The notes under the pieces: generated by a model
What the model was told of the DNA's origin: nothing
The model's input: the letters and a program-made list of their open reading frames with translations, nothing else
The model's database searches: none
Translations under genes and position numbers: made by a program
Origin: Pseudoxanthomonas sp. F37
GTDB lineage: Bacteria; Pseudomonadota; Gammaproteobacteria; Xanthomonadales; Xanthomonadaceae
DNA: 64,000 nucleotides
Assembly (NCBI RefSeq): GCF_022965755.1
Contig: NZ_CP095187.1
Coordinates: forward strand, 3,286,001-3,350,000
Reading direction: 5' to 3'
In this document: piece by piece, positions 1-6,715 of the stretch
How positions within the stretch are numbered: the first letter of the stretch is position 1
Layout: each line of letters opens with the position of its first letter

Positions 1-308
1 CGCTGCATGCCGCCGTGCAGGGCGTTGTAGTCCAACGACTGCCAGTGCGCACGGTGCGGCGCCTGGAGGACCTGGTCGCCCTCCACCACGAAGCAGGCGT
101 GCCGCCGGCGACGGTAGCGCCCGCCGTCCTTCAGGTAGCCGTCCGGCGCCAGGTGGTCCCAACTGGGGACCAGCGCGTCCAGGCCGGCCAGTCCGGCGCC
201 CGTGCCCTGCGCCATGTCCGTCGGTGCGAGCACGGCATAGCCGCGCGCGCGCATGCGGGGCAGCGCTTCGGCGACCGGGCAGAAGGGAGGTTTGAACATG
301 GCGACCAT
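1..308 (-). CDS. 2OG-Fe(II) dioxygenase-like protein, N-terminal part (cut by window edge)
   Basis: The first ~102 residues are visible; the gene runs off the left edge. The translation contains YLKDGGRYRRRR at about residue 54 and, further on, an HxxxWQSLDYNxLHGGMQR segment. These match my recollection of the PF10014 family of 2OG-Fe(II) dioxygenases (relatives hydroxylate free amino acids). The iron ligands would lie beyond the edge. An ATG at 308 follows a GAGGG box about 9 nt upstream; an in-frame ATG at 299 is an alternative. A terminator separates it from the tRNA upstream. The family assignment is moderately sure; the substrate is unknown. Confidence 0.6.
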   Translation of the reverse strand, partial: MVAMFKPPFCPVAEALPRMRARGYAVLAPTDMAQGTGAGLAGLDALVPSWDHLAPDGYLKDGGRYRRRRHACFVVEGDQVLQAPHRAHWQSLDYNALHGGMQ

Positions 309-323
309 CGGCAGAGCCCTCAA

Positions 324-354
324 CGCAAAAACCCGCCAGAGGCGGGCTTTTGCG
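324..354 (-). terminator. Rho-independent terminator after tRNA-Gln
   Basis: A perfect CCCGCC/GGCGGG stem with an AGA loop is flanked by CGCAAAA and TTTTGCG, which extend the pairing across one mismatch. Read on the minus strand the stem is followed by five T residues. It lies directly downstream of the minus-strand tRNA and before the next gene. The T/A tracts on both sides mean it could act in both directions. Confidence 0.8.
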
Positions 355-375
355 GATGTCCAGTGGACTTCAAGT

Positions 376-450
376 TGGCAGCCCCGGATGGATTCGAACC
401 ACCGAATGCCTGAGTCAGAGTCAGGTGCCTTACCGCTTGGCGACGGGGCT
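376..450 (-). tRNA. tRNA-Gln (anticodon CTG)
   Basis: The 75-nt minus-strand sequence folds as a cloverleaf: acceptor AGCCCCG pairs with CGGGGCT, followed by discriminator G and an encoded CCA. The anticodon stem CCTGA/TCAGG encloses CT-CTG-AC, giving anticodon CTG (reads CAG). The T arm has GGTTCGAATCC. It lies just downstream of rpsI on the same strand and may be co-transcribed with the ribosomal protein genes. Confidence 0.95.
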
Positions 451-483
451 GTGTAACCAGTGACGCATAGTGTAGCGCGTCTG

Positions 484-876
484 TTAGCGCTTGGAGAACT
501 GGGTGGCGCGACGGGCCTTGTGCAGACCGACCTTCTTGCGCTCGACTTCGCGGGCGTCGCGGGTCATGAAGCCTGCCTTGCGCAGTTCCGGCTTCAGCGA
601 CTCATCGTACTCCACCAGCGCGCGGGCGATGCCCAGGCGGATGGCGCCGGCCTGGCCGGTGATGCCGCCGCCGGTGGTGGTCACGGTGATGTCGAAGTTT
701 TCGGTGTTCTTGGTCAGCTCCAGCGGCTGGCGCACGATCATGCGGCCGGTCTCGCGGCCGAAGAACTCGTCCAGCGGACGACCATTGACCGTGATGTTGC
801 CGGTGCCCTTGCGCAGGAACACGCGGGCGGTGGAGGACTTGCGACGGCCGGTGCCGTAGTTCTGAGTGATAGCCAT
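484..876 (-). CDS. rpsI: 30S ribosomal protein S9
   Basis: This 130-residue protein is S9 of the small ribosomal subunit, whose basic C-terminal tail reaches into the P site and contacts tRNA. The translation has the typical [15 protein letters not shown] start, the [19 protein letters not shown] core and the terminal [11 protein letters not shown] tail. The length is normal for bacteria. It is the second gene of the conserved rplM-rpsI pair, beginning 2 nt after the rplM stop codon. Confidence 0.98.
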   Translation of the reverse strand: MAITQNYGTGRRKSSTARVFLRKGTGNITVNGRPLDEFFGRETGRMIVRQPLELTKNTENFDITVTTTGGGITGQAGAIRLGIARALVEYDESLKPELRKAGFMTRDAREVERKKVGLHKARRATQFSKR

Positions 877-878
877 GA

Positions 879-1307
879 TTAGATGTCCAGGACCTGCGGC
901 TGCTGAGCGGCGTGCGGATGATTCGGGCCGGCGTAGACCTTGAGCTTGCGATACATGTCGCGGCCCAGCGGGCCCTTCGGCAGCATGCCCTTCACGGCGG
1001 TCTCGATGACGCGCTCCGGATGGCGCTCCAGCGCCTGGGCCAGCGTCTCGGTCTTCAGGTTGCCGATGTAGCCGGTGAAGCGGTGGTACTTCTTGTCGGC
1101 CAGCTTGTTGCCGGTGACATGGATCTTCTCGGCGTTGATCACGACCAGGTAGTCGCCGGTGTCAACGTGAGGGGTATAGACGGGCTTGTGCTTGCCGCGC
1201 AGGCGGCGGGCCAGCTCGGTGGACAGGCGACCCAGGGTCTTGCCTGTGGCGTCGACGACGTACCAGTCGCGCTGGACGGTCTCGGACTTGGCGGTGAAGG
1301 TGCTCAT
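879..1307 (-). CDS. rplM: 50S ribosomal protein L13
   Basis: This 142-residue protein is L13, an early-assembling large-subunit protein. The sequence shows the conserved [14 protein letters not shown] start, the [18 protein letters not shown] segment and a [12 protein letters not shown] motif. Translation starts at an ATG at 1307; longer in-frame extensions upstream have no family support. It is the promoter-proximal gene of rplM-rpsI, and the 186 bp upstream is shared with divergent coq7. Confidence 0.98.
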   Translation of the reverse strand: MSTFTAKSETVQRDWYVVDATGKTLGRLSTELARRLRGKHKPVYTPHVDTGDYLVVINAEKIHVTGNKLADKKYHRFTGYIGNLKTETLAQALERHPERVIETAVKGMLPKGPLGRDMYRKLKVYAGPNHPHAAQQPQVLDI

Positions 1308-1493
1308 GTGGATCTCGTGTGGATGGTCGGGCGGATTCCGCGGTTTCCCGGGCGGAACTTTGCCACGCGTTGTGAAGGGTGAAACGGAAGAGGCGGGATT
1401 GTACGGTGCGTTGCCGCAATGCGCAACCGCGCCTGCCCCCGCGTAGCGGGTGCCCGGGCAGACGCCGGTCTGCCGAGGCGGCACAATGGCCCC

Positions 1494-2135
1494 ATGAACA
1501 CGCGGACCTACTCCCTTCTCGACGACTGGCTGGTGGAGGCGCAGCGAGGACTGGACACCGTCTTCGGCAACCCGCCCGCCCACCGCGCCAACCCCGCCGG
1601 GGATACCCCCCAGGTCGCCCTGGACCCGGACGAGCAGCGCCATGCCGCCGGCCTGATGCGCATCAACCATGTCGGCGAGGTCTGCGCCCAGGGCCTGTAT
1701 TTCGGCCAAGCGGCCGTCGCCCGCGACGACGCCACCCGCGCCCACCTGCTGGGCGCGGCACAGGAAGAAACCGACCACCTGGCCTGGTGCGCCGACCGCC
1801 TGCGCGAACTGGACAGCCGGCCCAGCCTGTTCAACCCGCTGTGGTACGCCGGCAGTTACGCGCTGGGCGCCCTGGCCGGCCTGCGCGGGGATGGCTGGAG
1901 CCTGGGGTTCGTGGTGGAAACCGAGCGCCAGGTGGAGGCGCACCTGGACGAGCATCTCGAATCGCTCCCCCCGGCCGACCTGCGCAGCCGCGAGATCCTG
2001 ACCGTGATGAAGGCCGACGAGGCCCGCCACGCCGAGCACGCCGAGCAGGCGGGCGCGCGTACCCTGCCCGCGCCGATCCCCACGCTCATGGCCGGCGCCT
2101 CCCGCTTGATGAAGGCCGTCGCCTACCGGCTGTAG
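1494..2135 (+). CDS. coq7: Coq7-type 5-demethoxyubiquinone hydroxylase
   Basis: The 213-residue product belongs to the carboxylate-bridged di-iron Coq7 family, which hydroxylates 2-polyprenyl-3-methyl-6-methoxy-1,4-benzoquinol late in ubiquinone synthesis at the inner membrane. The metal-site elements are visible: a Glu in the [10 protein letters not shown] region, EETDH, a mid-protein Glu in [11 protein letters not shown], and the C-terminal [10 protein letters not shown]. The ATG at 1494 gives the family-like N-terminus ([13 protein letters not shown]). It is transcribed alone, divergently from rplM. Xanthomonadaceae use this di-iron enzyme rather than, or alongside, flavin hydroxylases; that last point is family knowledge, not shown here. 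Confidence 0.93.
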   Translation: MNTRTYSLLDDWLVEAQRGLDTVFGNPPAHRANPAGDTPQVALDPDEQRHAAGLMRINHVGEVCAQGLYFGQAAVARDDATRAHLLGAAQEETDHLAWCADRLRELDSRPSLFNPLWYAGSYALGALAGLRGDGWSLGFVVETERQVEAHLDEHLESLPPADLRSREILTVMKADEARHAEHAEQAGARTLPAPIPTLMAGASRLMKAVAYRL

Positions 2136-2194
2136 AGCGGAGCGTGCCCCGCCGGCTTTCCGGCCAGGCGTCGCGCGCCGCCGCCCCACATAGG

Positions 2195-2210
2195 GCCGGG
2201 CAAGCCCGGC
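2195..2210. repeat. Short GCCGGG/CCCGGC palindrome
   Basis: A GCCGGG-CAAG-CCCGGC hairpin lies in the 142-bp gap between convergent coq7 and sugE. The same core with loop CTTG recurs at 35831-35846, also just after a plus-strand stop codon. It may be a second extragenic palindrome family or a simple 3'-end hairpin; there is no T tract. Confidence 0.5.
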
Positions 2211-2277
2211 TCCACCTGCCGTGCTCCTTGCAACGTGGGCGGCGACGGGCTCATGCGGTCGTCATGCGCGCAGCGCG

Positions 2278-2592
2278 CTAGGAGGCCAGTTTCAGTCCGA
2301 TGATGCCGGCCACGATCAGCCCAATGCAGACCAGCCGCGCCGCCGTGGCCGGCTCGTGGAACAGCCACATCCCGACAAACGCCGTACCGACGGCACCGAT
2401 ACCCACCCAGATCACGTAGCCCGTGCCCAGCGGGATGTGCTTCAGCGCGACCGCCAGCAGCCAGAAGCTGGCTGCCGCGGCCACGGCGGTGATCAAGCTG
2501 GGCACCAGCCGGCTGAACCCCTCGGAATACTTCAGGCCCACCGCCCACACCACTTCCAGCAATCCCGCCACCACCAGCCAGACCCACGCCAT
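2278..2592 (-). CDS. sugE: SMR-family guanidinium exporter (SugE/Gdx)
   Basis: This 104-residue protein has four predicted membrane helices and is a close match to SugE. Visible features are the membrane-embedded Glu of the [20 protein letters not shown] region, the [10 protein letters not shown] loop segment and a terminal [10 protein letters not shown] helix. Gdx-type SMR proteins work as antiparallel dimers that exchange guanidinium for protons. The ATG at 2592 is chosen because AGGAGG lies 6 nt upstream; an in-frame ATG at 2625 would add 11 polar residues absent from the family and would overlap the leader hairpin. The upstream guanidine-II riboswitch candidate supports the guanidine role. 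Confidence 0.93.
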   Translation of the reverse strand: MAWVWLVVAGLLEVVWAVGLKYSEGFSRLVPSLITAVAAAASFWLLAVALKHIPLGTGYVIWVGIGAVGTAFVGMWLFHEPATAARLVCIGLIVAGIIGLKLAS

Positions 2593-2635
2593 ACGCCACC
2601 TCCTCAGGTCGATCGCCCGGGCCATAACGCGAAAC

Positions 2636-2659
2636 GGCCCGGAACTCGCGTTCCGGACC
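2636..2659 (-). terminator. Alternative hairpin overlapping riboswitch P2 (possible expression platform)
   Basis: On the minus strand GGTCCGGAAC and GTTCCGGGCC form a 10-bp stem (one G-U pair) closed by a GCGA tetraloop. Its 5' arm contains the GGTCC that also forms the 3' arm of riboswitch hairpin P2, so the two folds exclude each other. It ends 43 nt before the sugE start. Only three T residues follow, so it is a weak intrinsic terminator at best and could act another way. Confidence 0.45.
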
Positions 2660-2707
2660 GCCGTCGGTCCTGATCCGCGGCTCGCGCCGCGGGCGGGTCG
2701 TCCCGCC
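2655..2707 (-). promoter_or_regulatory. Guanidine-II (mini-ykkC) riboswitch candidate
   Basis: In the transcript leader of sugE there are two perfect 6-bp hairpins with ACGR tetraloops: GGCGGG-ACGA-CCCGCC (2692-2707) and GGACCG-ACGG-CGGTCC (2655-2670), separated by 21 nt. Paired ACGR-loop hairpins are the defining features of the guanidine-II class, in which the two loops dock and bind guanidinium. The position upstream of a SugE-type exporter is a classic context. In the bound state P2 would hide GGTCC from the competing hairpin at 2636-2659, which predicts that guanidine switches the gene on. Confidence 0.85.
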
Positions 2708-2772
2708 TCTTGCAGGGGGCAGACCGGCGCGGGCCACCCGGACCGGGCGCCACCCGCGCCACCGCCAATCCG

Positions 2773-3567
2773 TCATTCGGACAGGTTGCGCCCGTGGTAC
2801 AGCTCCTCGATCTCCCGCTTCAGGCGCGCCTCGATCTTCATGCGCTCCTTGAACGAGAGATTCTTGGCCTTTTCCTCGAACAGGTAGTTGTCCAGGTCGA
2901 AGTCCTTCAGGTGCATCTTCGTGTGGAAGATGTTTTCCTGGTAGACGTTGACGTCCAGCATCTCGTAGCGCGACTTGATGTTCTTGGCCAGGAAATCCTG
3001 GATCGAGTTGATCTTGTGGTCGATGTAGTGCTTCTTGCCCTTCACGTCGCGGGTGAAGCCGCGCACCCGGTAATCCATGATGACGATGTCGGACTCGAGG
3101 CTCTCGATCAGGTAGTTCAGCGCCTTCAGGGGCGAGATCACGCCGCAGGTGGCCACGTCGATGTCAGCGCGGAAGGTCGCGATGCCGTTGTCCGGATGGG
3201 TTTCCGGATACGTGTGCACCGTGATGTGCGACTTGTCCATGTGGGCCACCACCGCGTCGGAGATGATCTCCCTGCCCGCGTCCTTCTTGTCGATCACCGG
3301 TTCCTCGGAAATGAGGATGGTCACCGAGGCCCCCTGCGGGTCGTAGTCCTGGCGAGCCACGTTCAGGATGTTGGCGCCGATGATCTCCGCCACATCCGTG
3401 AGGATCTGGGTCAGGCGGTCGGCGTTGTACTCCTCATCGATGTACTCGATGTACCGGCGACGCTCGTCCTCGGAAGAGGCGTAGCACACGTCGTAGATAT
3501 TGAAGCTCAGCGCCTTGGTGAGGTTGTTGAAGCCTTGCAGCCGCAGGCGAGGCAGGGGTTTTACCAC
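2773..3567 (-). CDS. speD: S-adenosylmethionine decarboxylase proenzyme
   Basis: This 264-residue protein matches the long enterobacterial-type SpeD, the pyruvoyl enzyme that makes decarboxylated SAM for spermidine synthesis. It is expected to self-cleave at the Lys-Ser of [19 protein letters not shown], converting that Ser to pyruvate. Other landmarks are [15 protein letters not shown] near the start, [20 protein letters not shown] and [12 protein letters not shown]. The start is a GTG, chosen because the following residues already match the family's N-terminus. It is divergent from clp; no speE is visible nearby. Confidence 0.97.
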   Translation of the reverse strand: MVKPLPRLRLQGFNNLTKALSFNIYDVCYASSEDERRRYIEYIDEEYNADRLTQILTDVAEIIGANILNVARQDYDPQGASVTILISEEPVIDKKDAGREIISDAVVAHMDKSHITVHTYPETHPDNGIATFRADIDVATCGVISPLKALNYLIESLESDIVIMDYRVRGFTRDVKGKKHYIDHKINSIQDFLAKNIKSRYEMLDVNVYQENIFHTKMHLKDFDLDNYLFEEKAKNLSFKERMKIEARLKREIEELYHGRNLSE

Positions 3568-3754
3568 GGCGGTGGTCCCTCTCTGGGGGGTATCGGATGA
3601 GGGGGCGGATTATGCGCCATATGGGGTGACAGCGGAATGTCCGCGTCCGCCCGTCGGCCGGTCGGCACGAGACTGGCCCAGCCCTTGCATGGCCTGCGTT
3701 TGCCGTCAGCCACGTATTCGGACTAAGCTTCCTGAATTACGAGCTGCGACCACC

Positions 3755-4441
3755 ATGAGCCTAGGCATCCCCCTTTCAGCCCCCGCTCGCCCCGCCGCCA
3801 GTCCCCTGACGCCGGACACCGCCACGCTTGAGCGCTTCCTGGCCCACAGCCATCGTCGCCGCTACCCTGCCCGTGCCGATGTCTTCCGCCCGGGCGACCC
3901 GGCCGGCACCTTGTATTACGTGGTCAGCGGCTCGGTCAGCATCATCACCGAGGAAGACGACGACCGCGAACTGGTGCTGGGCTATTTCGGTGCCGGCGAG
4001 TTCGTCGGTGAAATGGGCTTGTTCATCGAATCCGACCGCCGCGAAGTGATCCTGCGCACCCGCACCCAGTGCGAACTGGCCGAGATCAGCTACGAGCGCC
4101 TGCACCAGCTGTTCCTGGGCACCCTGTCCGCCGACGCTCCCAAGATTCTGTACGCGATCGGCGCCCAGCTGTCGCGCCGCCTGCTGGACACCAGCCGCAA
4201 GGCCAGCCGCCTGGCGTTCCTGGATGTGACCGACCGCATCGTGCGCACCCTGCACGACCTGGCGCGCGAACCGGAGGCCATGAGCCACCCGCAGGGCACC
4301 CAGTTGCGCGTGTCCCGCCAGGAACTGGCCCGGCTGGTCGGCTGCTCACGCGAGATGGCCGGACGCGTACTGAAGAAATTGCAGGCCGACGGCGCCCTTC
4401 ACGCGCGCGGCAAGACCGTCGTCCTGTACGGCACGCGCTGA
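3755..4441 (+). CDS. clp: CRP/FNR-family global regulator Clp
   Basis: The 228-residue protein is nearly identical in pattern to Xanthomonas Clp. An N-terminal cyclic-nucleotide-binding fold (about 25-140; RPGDPAGTLYYVVSGSVSI, GEFVGEMGLF) is joined by a dimer helix to a C-terminal winged helix with recognition segment RVSRQELARLVGCSREMAGRV. In Xanthomonas, Clp controls exoenzymes, polysaccharide and motility, and its DNA binding is inhibited by cyclic di-GMP; that is family knowledge. The ATG at 3755 gives the family start MSLG. It is monocistronic and divergent from speD with 187 bp between starts. Confidence 0.96.
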   Translation: MSLGIPLSAPARPAASPLTPDTATLERFLAHSHRRRYPARADVFRPGDPAGTLYYVVSGSVSIITEEDDDRELVLGYFGAGEFVGEMGLFIESDRREVILRTRTQCELAEISYERLHQLFLGTLSADAPKILYAIGAQLSRRLLDTSRKASRLAFLDVTDRIVRTLHDLAREPEAMSHPQGTQLRVSRQELARLVGCSREMAGRVLKKLQADGALHARGKTVVLYGTR

Positions 4442-4453
4442 CGCGACTCTCCA

Positions 4454-4479
4454 GGCAGGCCACCGAACGGTCGCCTGCC
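4454..4479 (+). terminator. Hairpin after clp
   Basis: GGCAGGC-c-ACC pairs with GGT-c-GCCTGCC across one mismatch around a GAAC loop, starting 12 nt after the clp stop. No T tract follows, so intrinsic termination is uncertain. The remainder of the 242-bp gap up to the convergent lipase gene shows nothing recognisable. Confidence 0.45.
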
Positions 4480-4683
4480 CCTTGGCCGCCGTGACGTGTC
4501 GGCAGGCCACTCGCACGGCCATCCGCCCGAACCAGCATCCTGCCCGCCCCTGCGCGCGCGCGTGGGCCGTGCCGACAGTCCGCATCCGCGCATGCCGCAG
4601 CCATCCGGCATGAAGCGCCTGGACCGGCGCGCGCGGCGGCGATCTGCGCGCCCGGCCTGCCGCTCGCCCGCCGCAGGAATTCT

Positions 4684-5907
4684 TCAGCGCGCGATATCCA
4701 GCGGCGCCTGCGACCGTGGCTCCACGCCCGGACCTGCGGCGCGCTGCTGCGCCTCCAGCGCCTGTTGGTGCGCTTCGACGCGGGCATGCCATGCCTGACC
4801 GACAGCCGATGCCTGCAGGCCCTGTTGCGCCGTCTGCAGCGCCGCCGGGCTTCCATCGCGTGCCGCCGCCAGCAGACGTTCGATTTCCGGGCTCGGCTGC
4901 CACACACCCGGCGCGGTTGACGTGACCGAAGGGGCAGGCGTCGCCTGCGGGGCGCCGGTCGGACGGTCGCGCGCCTCCTGCACCGCCGGCTCGCCCGGGG
5001 CCAGCGGCCCGCGAACGCGATCGATGCCGTCGAGCACCAGGCCCAAGGGGCCGCGCGCCGCGACCGTGACGCCGCGGCGCAGATCGCCCACATCGTCCCG
5101 ATAGTCCGCGATGATGCCGCGGTGATCCTCCGCGAGCCGCCGCGCCTGCGGATCGGCCAGGGCGGAGCGGTCGGCCCGCCCTTCGCCATCCACCGGCAGG
5201 AAGTTGTGCATGCTGTGCGAGTCGGCGGACACCACCGACGCGGTCAGCGGCAGGTCCCGCTGCAGCAGGTCCCGCAGCATGTTGTCGTGATAACCGGTGC
5301 GGTGGAGGGTCTCGATCTCCTGCGCCGTGGCGTAGACGCGCACCTGCCCGTAATGGGGACTGGCCGAGCTGACCGCGTCGACCGCCATCACGTGGTTGGT
5401 CACGCGGTCGCCGCCTTCCGGAATGCGCCGGTCCAGGCTGGCCGCGCCGTAGGCATTGAAGGTCTCGCCGCGCAGGTCGAAATGATGCGCCGACACCTGG
5501 GCCAGGGTGCCGCCCAGGGAGTGTCCGGTCACGGTGACCTCCGGCAGGCTCCTGCCCGGCTCGCGTCCCTGCCGTTGCGCATACTCGAGCGCGCGACGGG
5601 TCAGCTCCACCGCGTCCGCGGCCTGGCGGTTGGTACGGGCGAACACCATGCCGCCGTCGGCCACCACGCCATCGAGAAACGCCTCGCGCCCGAACTCCGT
5701 GCCGCGATGGGCGGCCACGACCGCGCCGCTGGCTTCATGCTGGTAGATGGTGCCCTGGTAACCGGTCCGCGGATTGTCCACGTAGTCGACCACGCGATAA
5801 CGTTCTCCGCCGATCACCACGTCCTTGTTGACCAAGTCCTGCATCTGGCCGCCACGGTCGTAGCTGTGATCGGCCAGATGCGCGTACTGCTGCGGGGTGA
5901 GTCCCAT
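4684..5907 (-). CDS. Class-3 lipase-like protein, predicted X-T4SS antibacterial effector
   Basis: This 407-residue protein has an alpha/beta-hydrolase lipase core (about 1-250) with the nucleophile elbow GHSLGG (Ser130), candidate Asp177 and His231 or His234, and AAHRGT at the oxyanion region, in the style of DUF2974/lipase-3 proteins. There is no signal peptide, as expected for a T4SS substrate. A Pro/Thr-rich linker (about 303-340) leads to a Gln/Ala-rich C-terminus. Residues 345-373 align without gaps with the C-terminus of the neighbouring peptidoglycan hydrolase. The start is set by GGGAGG 7 nt upstream. The gene begins 2 nt after a lipoprotein gene, its likely immunity partner. The effector role is inferred from context. 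Confidence 0.75.
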   Translation of the reverse strand: MGLTPQQYAHLADHSYDRGGQMQDLVNKDVVIGGERYRVVDYVDNPRTGYQGTIYQHEASGAVVAAHRGTEFGREAFLDGVVADGGMVFARTNRQAADAVELTRRALEYAQRQGREPGRSLPEVTVTGHSLGGTLAQVSAHHFDLRGETFNAYGAASLDRRIPEGGDRVTNHVMAVDAVSSASPHYGQVRVYATAQEIETLHRTGYHDNMLRDLLQRDLPLTASVVSADSHSMHNFLPVDGEGRADRSALADPQARRLAEDHRGIIADYRDDVGDLRRGVTVAARGPLGLVLDGIDRVRGPLAPGEPAVQEARDRPTGAPQATPAPSVTSTAPGVWQPSPEIERLLAAARDGSPAALQTAQQGLQASAVGQAWHARVEAHQQALEAQQRAAGPGVEPRSQAPLDIAR

Positions 5908-5909
5908 CG

Positions 5910-6554
5910 TCAGGCCTCCCTGGCGGTCAGCACGATGCCGAAGAACTCATCGCGCTGGTCGGCCCGCACCTTCTGCAGATCCGGTTGCCCGTAATCGCGA
6001 TAGCTTTCCGCGCCCGGCTCCTGCGGATAGCGCGCCTTCCAGTAGTGGATCGCCTTGGCGGCGCCCTGCGACACCTCGTCGCCGTTGAGCTTGGCCACGA
6101 AACGCGTGCCCCCCTCGGCGCCCGGCGCCCGGAGCTGCACCTGGGCCTGGATCAGCTGCCAGCGGCATACGCCGCGCCCGTGGTAGTCGGCATCGACCAT
6201 GCCGTCGGCATGGAAGACGCCGGCGTATTCGTTGTCGGAGACGCGCTGCAGGCGCACCGGGATATCGTGCGTCGGCACGGCCGAGGTATGACCTCCGGGA
6301 TTGTCCTTCGGCGGCGGCAGGCATTCGGGATTGACGACGTCGTACTGCGCCGCGCTGGAAACGACCTCCAGGGGACCGGGAGCCCCCTCGATGCGCAGGG
6401 TCAGGCGATAGGCCTGGCGCGGGGCGGGATTCTCGGTGAATGTCGGGGGGGTGGTTTGACTGCTCATGGCACCGCTGCATGCTGTGGGGGAAACAAGAAG
6501 GAGAAGGAAGGCCGTAGCCAGCGCCTTACTTCGCCCATCCGGTAGGTGATCCAT
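5910..6554 (-). CDS. Predicted periplasmic lipoprotein, likely immunity protein of the lipase effector
   Basis: The 214-residue product has an N-terminal hydrophobic segment (ALATAFLLLLVSP) ending in TAC-SG, a slightly atypical lipobox with Pro at -3. The rest is soluble and extracytoplasmic, with several Cys residues. It resembles no enzyme family I recognise. It sits immediately upstream of the lipase gene (2-nt gap), the position expected for an X-Tfi immunity lipoprotein that blocks the cognate toxin in the periplasm. The ATG at 6554 is preferred over 6560 because the GGAG box is then 8 nt away. Function is inferred from position only. Confidence 0.6.
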   Translation of the reverse strand: MDHLPDGRSKALATAFLLLLVSPTACSGAMSSQTTPPTFTENPAPRQAYRLTLRIEGAPGPLEVVSSAAQYDVVNPECLPPPKDNPGGHTSAVPTHDIPVRLQRVSDNEYAGVFHADGMVDADYHGRGVCRWQLIQAQVQLRAPGAEGGTRFVAKLNGDEVSQGAAKAIHYWKARYPQEPGAESYRDYGQPDLQKVRADQRDEFFGIVLTAREA

Positions 6555-6715
6555 CTTCATTCTCCTCGACTCGCATCGACGGCTGACGCCGTCCTCGGGA
6601 TTCCGGCTGCGCGGAGGCACGGCTCAAGGCCCGCCATCCGCGCACCCGTTGACGATCGGCGACCGCGCTGGACGAGGGGCGCGGAGCATCCATGCCGCCC
6701 GGCGCCCCACACGAC

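Noticed and set aside
2593-2625. Longer SugE start at 2625
   Set aside because: It would lack a good ribosome-binding site and add polar residues absent from the family; AGGAGG fits the ATG at 2592.
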